DNA of 64,000 bases, from positions 12,501 through 76,500 of the forward strand of contig NC_090162.1 of the NCBI RefSeq assembly GCF_017916325.1, read 5' to 3'. Shown piece by piece: positions 19,378-29,306 of the stretch. A model generated the notes under the pieces. It had not been told where the DNA came from. It ran no database searches and saw only the letters and a program-made list of their open reading frames with translations. The stretch comes from Leishmania martiniquensis (lineage: Eukaryota > Euglenozoa > Kinetoplastea > Trypanosomatida > Trypanosomatidae). Every line of letters starts with the position of its first letter. Within the stretch, counting starts at the first letter, position 1. The position numbers were made by a program, and so were the translations under genes.

Positions 19378-21192
19378 TCACATGAACGGCTTCTTGGGCG
19401 TGCCATACACCTTCAGCCCGTGATGCGGCACCTGCGGGATGATGAAATCATGGTGGCGCCCGACGGCATCTTCGTATGCCGCAATGTCCCCCTCGTACGA
19501 AGGATCACGGTAAATCTTGAGGTCGTAGTTAAGCATCACGTATGCCAAGGCGACTTCTGTTTCGAAGAGGGAGAGGTGCTGCCCAAGGCAGTTGCGGGGG
19601 CCGTTGATGAAGGGGATGAAAGCGAAGGGATCTATCTTTTTGGCAAACTTCACATCCTTGGTGCTTTGATTGAGGTACTTTGTGTCGTTGGCGATCTCAG
19701 CATCGATAAAGCGAGTTGGGTCAAAGACGTCCGGCTTGCTCCACACGTCGGGGTTGTTGTGCACACCCTCGATGCCCACCGCGATCGTACAGCCGGCGGG
19801 AATGCGAACGTCCACGTCCAGGCCGGTGTCCGCCGCAGGCCAGATGTCGTCCTTCGCTGCGTAACGCATCACCAGTGGCACCACGCTGTGCCGCCGCAGC
19901 GTCTCACGCAGCACTGCAGGCGTCCACACGAGCTCGCGCACGTCGTTGGCACTCGGAACACCGCAAGGACCGCAGCGAGTCGGCATGTTGCGCTGGCAGC
20001 GGGCAGGGTCGAAGAGACGCCTAGCCTCCTCCACTATCTTCTGGCCAATCTCAGGACGGCGCACGACCTCGTAGGTCGCCCAGGTTAAAAGCGCCGCTGA
20101 TGTTTCGTGACCAGCCAGCAAGATCGTCTTCACATCATCGCGGAGCTCGGCAATGACCTTTCTGTCGATGTGGTCGATCTGCGACATACAGAGAGCCAAT
20201 ATGTCGGGCTTCACCGTGTATTTCGGGTCCTTGCGCTGCTCCCAGCGACTGCAGATGATTTCGCCTAGCACCTTATTCAGCTCGGAGAGGCAGCGGCTAC
20301 GCTCGCGCGAGCCATGCAGGAAAGGCATGAAAGCGCGCCACGGTGCCCATACACGTCTGTTGCACTCGTGCACAATGGGCAAATAGAGAGCCGGAAAGAT
20401 GCGGTCGCACTCTTCGGCAGAGAGTGACAGCGCGCTTTCGCTGATCACCTGCAGCGTCATGTGGCGGTACTCCTCATTTAGGTCTAAATATGGCTTCTTT
20501 CTGTCCACAGCGTCGAGCTTTTGCAGAACGCGATCGATCGCCCTTATGGCCATTTCTGGGATGTTGTCTAAAATGTCGACTCGTAGCGCATGCGACAACA
20601 GCAAGCGCCGCTTCTTCCACTGCTCATCCTCCGAGGTAACGAGGCCGGTGCCGAGAAGACACATGAAGTGCTTGTACGCCGCCGCAAGCGCTTTGCGATA
20701 GTTGCGCTGGTGCGTCAGGAGTACGCGGCGCAGGAGGCGGGGCTCGTTGATGTAAACCACTCGCATGCTGCCCACCTTGTATGTCACGAGGCGGCTCGTC
20801 TTCGGTGTTTCGACGCCTTTCTTCGTTTTCGGCAGGTTCTTCTCTGGGTACAGACTCCAGTTCGCCATTTTGGACCATGGGGACGGGCCAATGAGCAGTA
20901 GAGCGTGGCCCAGAATCGGTATACCGTTCTTTACAGTAGGCAGCTTCGCGAGATAGAAATCTATGCGCAGCCCTGGGAGCACAGCCGTAATGACGATGTA
21001 TACAATAAAACCAGTCACCATAGCAGTCATCAGCGTGATCACCCCTATGTCCTCTCGCGCCAGCGACAGTGCGTATGGCTGAGCCGCAGAGGGCAATCGC
21101 GCTGCGGCGTTTTGGACCGCCGCATCGATGTAGTTTCGAAGTATGTCCGTGGCTATACGGAAGCACTTTTCAAAAAAAGGGGAGTGAGACAT
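19378..21192 (-). CDS. Cytochrome P450 monooxygenase (probable CYP5122-type)
   Basis: 604 residues from the ATG at 21192. P450 landmarks: I-helix oxygen-binding AGHETS (360-365), K-helix ExxR (ETLR, 430-433), and heme-binding FINGPRNCLG with the ligand Cys at 535. A membrane anchor spans about 51-71 (ITLMTAMVTGFIVYIVITAV), preceded by an unusually long N-terminal part, and an insert with Cys residues (about 398-415) lies between the I and K helices. It should be an ER-bound oxygenase needing a P450 reductase. By remembered gene order it corresponds to Leishmania CYP5122A1, a sterol-pathway enzyme distinct from CYP51; the family name is inferred, the P450 call is certain. Confidence 0.93.
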   Translation of the reverse strand: MSHSPFFEKCFRIATDILRNYIDAAVQNAAARLPSAAQPYALSLAREDIGVITLMTAMVTGFIVYIVITAVLPGLRIDFYLAKLPTVKNGIPILGHALLLIGPSPWSKMANWSLYPEKNLPKTKKGVETPKTSRLVTYKVGSMRVVYINEPRLLRRVLLTHQRNYRKALAAAYKHFMCLLGTGLVTSEDEQWKKRRLLLSHALRVDILDNIPEMAIRAIDRVLQKLDAVDRKKPYLDLNEEYRHMTLQVISESALSLSAEECDRIFPALYLPIVHECNRRVWAPWRAFMPFLHGSRERSRCLSELNKVLGEIICSRWEQRKDPKYTVKPDILALCMSQIDHIDRKVIAELRDDVKTILLAGHETSAALLTWATYEVVRRPEIGQKIVEEARRLFDPARCQRNMPTRCGPCGVPSANDVRELVWTPAVLRETLRRHSVVPLVMRYAAKDDIWPAADTGLDVDVRIPAGCTIAVGIEGVHNNPDVWSKPDVFDPTRFIDAEIANDTKYLNQSTKDVKFAKKIDPFAFIPFINGPRNCLGQHLSLFETEVALAYVMLNYDLKIYRDPSYEGDIAAYEDAVGRHHDFIIPQVPHHGLKVYGTPKKPFM

Positions 21193-22874
21193 ACCGCTGA
21201 GTGAGTCGCAGGCGAAGCGGTGGCGCCTTTCTCTTCTGAACGTTTTCTTTGATACGCCGTAGCGGTATGCGTTGTGATCGAATCTGTCGCGAAGCGGCGG
21301 TTGTCTGCCTCTACGAGTCGGTCGAGGACGACTCTGTCCGCGCCGGCCCACGTGTAAGTGCGGACGGCGTGAACGCGGCAGGAAAAAAGCGAGAAGGCAC
21401 CGGTGGAAGTGCCTTGGAAAGAAGAGCGCTCCTTAGTGGTGTCGGTCGCCGCGAGGCCGCAACGCAAACCGAAATAGAGGTGAGTTCGTCAAGATGCGCA
21501 GAGTGCGGGAAACAGAGCATACAGGCAGCTCTGCTCCCCCCGGGGTTAGTAGTGGGCAGTGAATACGCACGCCGAGTTTGAGAGTGTGAAGAGACAGATG
21601 CAACACATGTGAAACAAAGAAGGACAAAGGAGGAGAGAGAACGGCGCCGAAATAAGGAGAGAGAATACAGAAGAAATGGCGAAAAGGGGGGCTTACGCAA
21701 TTATGTCGCTCTGGCTTTTGCGCAAGCCAACTTCGGTGGTTGAGGGTGCAGCCCAAGAGGAAGAGATGGGAGCAGCGGGGGGGGGGGGTAGCGAGCAGGA
21801 AAGAGGGAAAAAGTAAGAGAGACGCTTGAGGAGTAGACTTCGCTCCCGCACAACTGAGAGGGTCGGTCGCGCATGGGAGCATGCGGCGCTGTGGTAACTG
21901 CGATTTGAGTGTGTGACGCCTGTGGGGGGAGAGGGGAGGAAGAACAGTCGACTGTTTTTCCAGCTCGCTTGCTCACTTGAGGTCATTGGTCTCTCCCGAA
22001 AGAGGAGTGGGTGTTAGGCGAGTTGCTTTTAGCTGTCCTTTCTTAGCGGCATCACGTGCCTTTCAATCTGGCATGGAGACAACAGAAGCGAAACATAAAA
22101 GCGAAACGAAAAAAGGGAACAGGAGTGGAAAAAACATCTTCACAGAAAGATGAGGAAACATAGACGGAGAGTGAGGACGGGGACGAGTGCGAGTGCGAGA
22201 GGAAGCTATGAGAACGAGGCAGACAGCAATTGCACAATAGACAGAGGAAAGGGGGAACGGAGACAAACGGAAAAAAAACGTTCATTGAAGCCCGAGGCAG
22301 ATGAAATAGACACACAGATACATTCGACACAGAGAGAAAGACCCGCAAACCAGAGGTCTTCACCAGCGCCCACATACGCACACACCGGCACACGTACTCT
22401 CGAGCATAAAAAAAGTGCCGCTAAGCATAATGCGAGGTTTGGCCAGCACAAACAGAGGGAACGAGAGAGGAAACAAAGGGAGAGTGGACGAGGGAGGAGC
22501 GTGGGGTATGAGAGAGAGGGAGATAGAACGCAGAAATAGGTGCGTCGGCTTCCTATACATATGAAATTTGCTTCTTTTCGGGTGTCTGATTCAAACACCA
22601 TAGCAGAGAAGGCGGAAAATGTGGAAAACAAAAGACACAAAGACGCGACATAAAAAAGTGCTGAGAGCGAGGCGAAGAGGGAATGAAGGGGCGCACTAAC
22701 AAGGTCAGGAGAAAGCGGGGGAAGACAGGGGCGATGATCTGCAGTCGACCATTCTAGTGTATTTGCTTTTGGCCGCCATCTCACGCCACCACGCGCTTTC
22801 GCTTTTATTCCCCACGCTCTCTCACTCACAACTAAAGAAAAGAAAAACATAGAGATGGGCGGAGTACGGCAACG
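21193..22874. other. Long intergenic region, strongly purine-rich on plus strand
   Basis: About 1.7 kb with no convincing gene. Includes a G-run at 21777-21788, a candidate polypyrimidine tract for P450 at 21611-21641 (minus strand), and an extended purine-rich block at about 22075-22540. The frames of 100-214 codons here are Ser/Leu/Phe-rich minus-strand or Arg/Glu-rich plus-strand by-products of that skew. Confidence 0.5.
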
Positions 22875-24857
22875 CTACTGAAACGCCAGCTCGCTGGCCT
22901 TGTGCTTCGCTAGCAGCGCTTTCAGCGATGTGGATACTCCTTTTGGGGACGAGTGGTCTAGGCGTGAAAGGTCATTTTTCACCGCAACTTCGTCCAGCTT
23001 TCGTGTATTAAGCGGGCGTGTGGCGCGAGGCGAGTTGTTCGCCTTGAATGGCGGGTCAGCATTTGCCATAGGCTTCTTTTTATAACGGCTGCTTTTCAGC
23101 AGCGTCGCCACGGCATCATGCGGAAGCGCTGGCTGAGAGGCGTAGCTTCCGTTGCTCAGGTCGCCCGAGGCGCCCGAGTCGTGTCGCTGCGCCAGCGCCC
23201 CCATGGCGTTCATTTCCGACGCGAACTCCTCCATGAGCTCGTCAAGGTCCACCTCTCTCTTCACCGTCATGGGCATCGCCGTAGGGGACATGTTATCCGT
23301 TTCTTTTTGCGGGTTGCGGCGCCGCGGTGGCGCCTTGGTGTCGCGGATGTTGGAGATAGGCGCCAAGGTTGACAGTTTTGCCTTGGATGCGGAAACCACC
23401 ATGTTGGGCGCTGCACTAGGCGAGTGCACGGCGCTGGCGGCCGGCAGTGCGTAAGAGAAAGGCACCTTCCCTTTTCCGGTCTGGACATTTTTCAAGCCCG
23501 CGAGCTTCTTTGCAAGCGAGGTGCATGTTGTTTCCTGCGAGCGGCGCTTTCCCCTCGCGAGCGTCGTAGTAGGGCTGGGGCCCTGGTGGCCGTTGGCGAT
23601 TTCGGGAAGCCCATCTCGCGAAAGTCCCCCGCACCCACTCAGAGGCGATAGAGCGTTTGGAGCCGCATCGATGGAACGCGGCGAGGTAGACAACATGGCC
23701 GGGAGCTTTGGTAGCGACGGGGCGGAGTCTTTGAGAGCCCCGAGCAGGCAGAGCTTGCGTGGTGAGGCGTCAGAAAGTGACGCGTCGGCGGAGGACCGTG
23801 CCGCCTTCAGCGGCGCCAGCTGGTCCGTGGTGGGACTCTTTAGCGCCGGCGGCGCTGTTTGCGAGCCAGGTAGCACCCGCTTTGCCATGAACGACACTTG
23901 ATCCAGCACGGCGGCGGATGGCGCGTCGCAGTCGTCAAGGCCGACATTGAAGAATGTATGCTGCAGGCATTGCTCAGCCGTCAGCCTTACTTTCGGGTCG
24001 TAGACTAGCATCCGGCGCATCAAGTCCAACGCCGATGCGGGAACGTGCGACGGCAACGCATGATCTAGACCAGAGCCAGCTACCGCTGGAAACGTGTAGC
24101 GGATTTTTTTCGCCAAGCGAAGCCCCCCAGCCCACACCTCCTCAGTCGGGGACCCAAGGACAGACATGATCTTGAAAAGCTGATCTACCTCGTTTGTACC
24201 CGGAAAAAGTGGCCGCATAGTGATAAGCTCCGCCATGATGCACCCGGCAGCCCACACATCCACTGCAGCGCCGTAAAAGCGATCCTGCAGGAGCAACTCT
24301 GGCGCACGATACCATCGCGTCGACACGTAGTCCGTGAACGGAGGGCGAGCGCGGATCTGTTTGACGAGTCCGAAATCTGCCAGCTTCAGTACCTCGTCGC
24401 CGCTCGGCTCTTTCCGAACGAGAAGATTTTCGGGCTTCATGTCGCGGTGGAAGTATCCGCGTTTGTGGATATACACGAGAGCCTGCAGCATTTGGCGCAT
24501 GTAGTTCTTCACAAGCGGGTACGGTATCAAAGGCGCCACTGACGATCTGCTAGCGGAATGCCCACCCTGCTGTTTTGCCTTCTTGATAACACCGAGCAGA
24601 TCGCCGTCCATGTACTCAAAGACAAAGAAGAGCTCATTGTTCTCACGAATCACCTCGCGCAGCTTTACTACATTTGGGTGGCCGTGAATGCGCCGCACAA
24701 CTTCCACCTCTGGAAGCTTGATGCACTCCTCCCATGTGTAGAATTTCTGCTTCATCTTCTTGATGGCGACAAGCTGGCCGGTTTTCTTGCTCACAGCCTT
24801 GGAGACGGAGCCAAAGGTACCATCGCCGATTTGAGCGAGTATTTCGTACTTGTCCAT
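22875..24857 (-). CDS. RCK-family (MAK/ICK/MOK) protein kinase
   Basis: 660 residues. Kinase domain at about 4-302: glycine loop GDGTFG (11-16), Lys33, HRD in FHRDMKPEN (137-139), DFG (161-163), and a TDY activation-loop motif (175-177) before STRWYRAPELLL. The TxY loop with CDK-like features is the RCK signature. In Chlamydomonas (LF4) and in kinetoplastids such kinases limit flagellum length, so a flagellar role is likely. Residues after 302 are low-complexity, Ser/Pro/Lys-rich and probably disordered, with many possible phosphorylation sites. A TxY loop implies activation by an upstream CCRK-type kinase. Confidence 0.93.
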   Translation of the reverse strand: MDKYEILAQIGDGTFGSVSKAVSKKTGQLVAIKKMKQKFYTWEECIKLPEVEVVRRIHGHPNVVKLREVIRENNELFFVFEYMDGDLLGVIKKAKQQGGHSASRSSVAPLIPYPLVKNYMRQMLQALVYIHKRGYFHRDMKPENLLVRKEPSGDEVLKLADFGLVKQIRARPPFTDYVSTRWYRAPELLLQDRFYGAAVDVWAAGCIMAELITMRPLFPGTNEVDQLFKIMSVLGSPTEEVWAGGLRLAKKIRYTFPAVAGSGLDHALPSHVPASALDLMRRMLVYDPKVRLTAEQCLQHTFFNVGLDDCDAPSAAVLDQVSFMAKRVLPGSQTAPPALKSPTTDQLAPLKAARSSADASLSDASPRKLCLLGALKDSAPSLPKLPAMLSTSPRSIDAAPNALSPLSGCGGLSRDGLPEIANGHQGPSPTTTLARGKRRSQETTCTSLAKKLAGLKNVQTGKGKVPFSYALPAASAVHSPSAAPNMVVSASKAKLSTLAPISNIRDTKAPPRRRNPQKETDNMSPTAMPMTVKREVDLDELMEEFASEMNAMGALAQRHDSGASGDLSNGSYASQPALPHDAVATLLKSSRYKKKPMANADPPFKANNSPRATRPLNTRKLDEVAVKNDLSRLDHSSPKGVSTSLKALLAKHKASELAFQ

Positions 24858-25698
24858 GGCTACGCAGTGTCTCTGGCAGTCTAATATTTACTGTAAAGAA
24901 AGGGGGGGCTAAAAACAACCGAGGGAATGAGAGTGGCAACAAGCGATGCCCCGACAGTCCGTGAGGAGTGACAGTCGGGAAGGAACGCGTGCATGCATGC
25001 TAGACGTATGCGTTGATGCGTGTGTCGGAGGGGCGAGGGAAAGGGAGAGGGGAAGACGGGAGAAATTAGAGCAGTAAACGTATACATATATGTATATATA
25101 TCGCGCACGTGAACGCAGAACGGCAGCAAAAAGAGGAGGAGGGGAGCAAGAGAGGCGAAACATGGATGGCCGCAAGAAGGCGAGCGAGCGAATCGAAACG
25201 GGGGGAAGTGAACTGACGTACAAAGCAAAGTCAAAGAAAAATGGAGCATTGGCCAATGCGATCGCGAGGTGCCTGATACACGGAGCACATAGATGAACAC
25301 CGTTGAGTCGTCGGCATCTCAAAGGGACCTCCTCGGGGAAGATGGGCTGTGCACCGCCCTCCTTCCGTGTCCACATCGTTGTATGAAGGCTACGACTTCA
25401 TTTGTGCACGTATGTGTTGGCGTGCACTCTGCCCGGCAGGCACACAAGCGCTGGAATGAGTGCCACGTGTCAAACGGTGACGCCCAGCATGCGCCCACAT
25501 GGAACGTAAAAACTCATTTCTTTTCCTCGGTTGCATTTGTCTTCCGGCAGAAATCCTACGAATACTAAAGGGCAATGGAAAAAAAAAACGAGGGCAGTCC
25601 TCGTCGCCGACGGGGACACGAGAGCCCATCAACCACTCCGCTTATATCCTATTTACCACTTCATGCGGGCAAAGACGCACACGCACAAGACATCCTCC
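24858..25698. other. Intergenic, kinase leader and upstream 3' UTR
   Basis: No gene seen. Contains a TA-rich microsatellite at 25080-25102 and the kinase splice-acceptor candidate. Confidence 0.5.
25000..25067 (-). promoter_or_regulatory. Candidate polypyrimidine tract and AG acceptor for the RCK kinase
   Basis: On the minus strand, about 40 bases of nearly pure pyrimidine (25027-25065) are followed by AG at 25000-25001, giving a leader of about 140 bases before the ATG at 24857. Confidence 0.4.
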
Positions 25699-25956
25699 TT
25701 AAGGGTGCAGAGAATGCGGATCTGGGGGCCAGGCACCGCTCAGGCCGCCGTTGGCAGCGGCAATGATGAGGAACCCAATCCCAAAATTGGTGATCATGTT
25801 GCTAATCGACCACGCGCCCAGCACAAAGAACTGGGTTGTGAACGATTTGGGAACGTACGCAGGCTTCAGGCTGTCGAACTTCAGTGGCACCACGCAACCC
25901 TTGCCGATAGAAGCGGTGACGCTCTGGTAGTGGCGAGCGGCGGTGCGGCGCAGCAT
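25699..25956 (-). CDS. Small mitochondrial membrane protein, 85 residues
   Basis: Starts at the ATG at 25956 (MLRRTAARHYQSVTAS), an Arg-rich amphipathic mitochondrial presequence; the frame extends five codons further. A single long hydrophobic segment covers about residues 42-68 (FFVLGAWSISNMITNFGIGF and on). The C-terminus is Pro/His-rich. Size and shape fit the small lineage-specific subunits of kinetoplastid respiratory complexes or ATP synthase, but I cannot name which. Confidence that it is a real gene is fairly high given its composition and isolation. Confidence 0.65.
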   Translation of the reverse strand: MLRRTAARHYQSVTASIGKGCVVPLKFDSLKPAYVPKSFTTQFFVLGAWSISNMITNFGIGFLIIAAANGGLSGAWPPDPHSLHP

Positions 25957-26718
25957 GACTGGAAAGCACAAGCAAAGTCTCGATCAGGTGAAGCAGTTGG
26001 CTCCGCTGTGAATGAAGGTGCGTTTGCGCAATGGGCTCGAATACGCAAAGAGGATGACAAAGCGGATTCGATGTGAAGAAAGATATGACGAGGGAGAGAA
26101 AAGGCGCGTTGGCATCCATCGCACGCACTCTCAAATGCGCAATGATTAGCGGCATACGCAGCAGCGACAACAGCAGATAACGCGACCACCACCTTCTCCA
26201 GCTCCTGCGGTGCTCTCGCCCCCGCTATCGAGCGGGCCTAAAAGGCCCCCACACATGGTGCAACGCGAATGGCGCGTGTGCTCCGTGAGGAGGTAGAGGC
26301 TGTCACAAAGGTCAGTAGAACGGCGAGACGCACTCGACTGAGAAGCCTTTGGCGCTACAAGTAGCGCAGCTTCGATTTTTCCTGGTGCTCCGCCCATAGG
26401 GCCGATGCGCCAGGAGGCGACACTCTTCAGTATCCGCGTGCAAGGCTCTTCACTAATCCCACGTATGAACACGTTGAGAAAAGGCACTTTGAGAACAGAA
26501 AAACTTCCTCGCACTGGCGGCACAGACAGCTATAGAGAGAGACGAAAAGGAAGCGGGCGAGAGTCGACCGCCATCAGCCCCGGGAGCCGCACGAGACGGG
26601 AACGTTTGAGCTGCTACAGCGGGAGAAAAAAGAACATTTAAGAGGTTACCACACAGGAAGAGTCACCACTAGCAAAGCAGCGAAAAAAAAAGCAGTAAGC
26701 AAAGGACTTTTCCATCTC
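25957..26718. other. Intergenic, possible leftover minus-strand frame
   Basis: A 125-codon minus frame (26146-26523) starts at GTG and ends in a Cys cluster; I do not accept it as a gene. Otherwise nothing recognised. Confidence 0.4.
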
Positions 26719-27185
26719 GACCACAGCGTATACATCACGCGCCGCTCCCCCCCCCCCTCTGCAGAGCTGCCACACGGGGCCCGACGACGTGTGTGTGTGT
26801 GGAAGTGAGGGGGCGACGCTGCCCTACGCAAGCGCCACGGACAGGCGCCCACCCACCCCCGCACCACACCCTACACGCCACCGCGCTGCGCGGGTCACCG
26901 CCTGGCGCCCCCCCTGCGCCGTGGCTCAGGCCCCCTCACACACGTACGCAGAGTGCAGGCCGAGCGGAGGGGGAGCGGGGGCAGGGGGGGTGGGGCACTT
27001 TCGAGCGGCGGCCCACGCTTCGCACAGCACATGCGCGGCACAAGCGCGCTCACGGTAGCAGGCCGCTTCGACGCCACGCCACCATGGGCACGGCCGCCGG
27101 CATCCGTAGGCGATACATCGCCATGACATGCCTGAGGCTGAGGGTGTTGAATCCCTGCGATACGGCGCGCACCGAGGTGACCCTC
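26719..27185 (-). mobile_element. SIDER-like dispersed repeat, copy 2
   Basis: About 465 bp, nearly identical to copies 3 and 5 across the whole length. Read on the minus strand it begins with CACCTCGGTGCGCGCC at about 27180 and ends near 26719 followed by an A-rich stretch. It lies about 215 bp downstream of the RING-CH stop codon, so in that gene's probable 3' UTR. It contains a GT microsatellite and a G-rich block at 26966-26995 on the plus strand. Confidence 0.82.
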
Positions 27186-27398
27186 GTTGTGGAGGGAGGG
27201 GAAAAGTAATAGTGCAGTAAGGCAGCCTCCCATTCGTCGCAGTAGCGTTTCGAATGTGCTCTGTACTGTCGCTGGTGCATCCATGAATTGCAGGCAGCGT
27301 GCAGTGGGCAAAACGGGAAGGTAGCGCTTGAATAGGAGGTAGCAGGTCAAAGACCACGTCGCACGCACAGTGCGAGAGAGAGAAGGACGCGAGAACGC

Positions 27399-29306
27399 TT
27401 ATAAAGACTGCGGTGCCTCACGCTCGACCCGCGCGGCGACGACCTCCTGTTCCTCCGAAAACGAATCGAGCAGCTTGGAAAACTGGGAAAAGACGTCCAT
27501 CAAATGCAGCAACGCCACGGACGCAAGACCGGTGCCGTACGAGACCTCCCACGTGATAAGACGATCAAAGAAAAGACTAAGAAAGGCAGTCATGCTGTAG
27601 CTGATAGGAATTTCAATGAACAATAGTGACAGCAGCACAAGCAGCAACTGCACCGGTGCCGACTCTGTAGCCCTCACGAATGGCTCCATGATGCTTATAT
27701 TGAGCGCCAAGGCAAGCAGAAAGTATGCGGTGAGTACCCAGTGGTATCCCTGGTCGAAGCCCCAGTCGACGCCACTGTCGCAAAGTGTTGATAGGAAAAA
27801 GACAGCTTTCAAGCAGTACGCCCCGCCAGTGGCGAAGCCCACCGTCATCGCCACATTGACAAATTCTGCCATAAAGTGCCGAACGGCCGGCTCTATGATT
27901 GGGCTTCCAGTGATAAGGTCGGCGTTGTGCGAAACGATGACACGCACTAACGTATACGGTGTTTTACACTCCGCACATACGCGACGGTGCTCTGGGTTGC
28001 TCGTCATTTCTCGCCACCGCTCTAGGCAGCTGTGGTGCACAAACCTGCTCGAGCCGTTACAGGCACAAGGGGAAAAGAGATCGTCGCGCGGCTCTCGACA
28101 GCGGCAGATGCGACACGCCGGCCCCGATTCCTCCTCCTCTTCAGATAAGGTCGTCAAATTCAGGGCAGTGATCTCTCGCTCTGTCCCTGCAGCGTGCTCG
28201 CCAGCGGGTGGACGACTCGGCCGCTCACTCAGCCACCGGAGGCGCGACGCAGCGCACGCACTTAGGCATGTGAGAGCTTGCAGCTTGGCCCAAACGTACT
28301 TTGAGCAATCCCGAAAAACATTTGCCGCTACCTTCGCGGCGCGCTGAAGGAAGGCAAAGGGGCCATCGCTGGCCCCTGCGCTGTAGAGCAGAGTCGGCCC
28401 CAGCACGCCTTCACTTGCACGCTGTCGAGCCATCAGCGCTCCAACTTCCCGCGCCACTGTGAGGAAGGTAAATGTGGTGACGACACTTACAAGCAGAAGC
28501 GTCATGCGGCCCGCCACGGTCTCGATCCACCACCGATGGTTGAGCGGGTTCCACGACGGCTGTCGGGTCAGTACAAGGACAACCTCCACAGCCGTCTCAG
28601 CATCGTGTGGAAGGGTGCTGCGGAGGCGGACGCGCAGAGGACTGTTAGCATTGTACTGCTTACGAAGGCGAAAGAGAAATCGGGCAGAGTACTGAGAGGG
28701 GTCGATTTCCTTGTAGCTTTTCGTGTACGTCGCTGCGCGCGAGAGGTAGCACTCGTCCGTAATGTCCGTGCACGTGGCGCTCTCCTCCATACGCATGGTC
28801 CCGTCGCTCTCTGGGTACACGACATCCGAGCGATTCAAGTGCGCCTTGAACTCTTCCAATGCCTTGGCGGTACCTGAGAGAGGAGTGGGATCTTGCCAAA
28901 CGACGGCGTGAAAGTTCACTTCATAGCGGTGATGGAAGCGGAGCATCAGGTAAAGGATGTGGCCGTCAAGGTTGCAGTCCGCGGCTGTCCCAGACTCAAC
29001 TATGCAATAGGGAACAGCGAGGAACTCGAAGGTGCGGGTCACGTAGTTGTTCTCAGAGCCGTAGAACGTGAGAGAGGCGACGGAAACAGAAGGGTTCGAC
29101 TCATACCGCGATAAGAAGCGGCTACGCTGCCCGAAAGAAACGGTTTCGGATGTGCTGGTCGTGGAAAGTATGCGGGAGTTGTTGATGTCGAAGAGGCCCA
29201 ACGCTGGAACAAGTTTCGCTGATGGTCTCGCATACGCCGGTGCTAGCGCAAGAGAGCACAGAGCGAGCGCGGCCAGCGTGGCCGCAAGTGCGTGGTGCTG
29301 TATCAT
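27399..29306 (-). CDS. Membrane RING-CH (MARCH-type) E3 ubiquitin ligase
   Basis: 635 residues from the ATG at 29306, which opens a signal peptide (MIQHHALAATLAALALCSLA); the frame upstream to 29561 is not protein-like. A luminal domain of about 250 residues has paired Cys, followed by a membrane span near 270-290 (MTLLLVSVVTTFTFLTVA). The RING-CH finger is at 398-447 with the C4HC3 order: CRIC, CAC, HHSC, CAEC. About four more membrane spans follow (roughly 485-600). MARCH proteins ubiquitinate membrane proteins in the secretory and endosomal system. The large luminal domain is unusual for the family and may recognise clients. Substrates unknown. Confidence 0.87.
   Translation of the reverse strand: MIQHHALAATLAALALCSLALAPAYARPSAKLVPALGLFDINNSRILSTTSTSETVSFGQRSRFLSRYESNPSVSVASLTFYGSENNYVTRTFEFLAVPYCIVESGTAADCNLDGHILYLMLRFHHRYEVNFHAVVWQDPTPLSGTAKALEEFKAHLNRSDVVYPESDGTMRMEESATCTDITDECYLSRAATYTKSYKEIDPSQYSARFLFRLRKQYNANSPLRVRLRSTLPHDAETAVEVVLVLTRQPSWNPLNHRWWIETVAGRMTLLLVSVVTTFTFLTVAREVGALMARQRASEGVLGPTLLYSAGASDGPFAFLQRAAKVAANVFRDCSKYVWAKLQALTCLSACAASRLRWLSERPSRPPAGEHAAGTEREITALNLTTLSEEEEESGPACRICRCREPRDDLFSPCACNGSSRFVHHSCLERWREMTSNPEHRRVCAECKTPYTLVRVIVSHNADLITGSPIIEPAVRHFMAEFVNVAMTVGFATGGAYCLKAVFFLSTLCDSGVDWGFDQGYHWVLTAYFLLALALNISIMEPFVRATESAPVQLLLVLLSLLFIEIPISYSMTAFLSLFFDRLITWEVSYGTGLASVALLHLMDVFSQFSKLLDSFSEEQEVVAARVEREAPQSL

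Noticed and set aside
26146..26523. 125-codon minus frame with a Cys-rich end
   Set aside because: Starts at GTG, has no domain-like pattern, and the Cys cluster comes from a GCA-type simple sequence.
26793..27209. 138-codon plus frame shared by repeat copies 2, 3 and 5
   Set aside because: Its sharing follows from near-identical DNA. It begins in a GT microsatellite, is antisense to transcription and is lost in copy 4.
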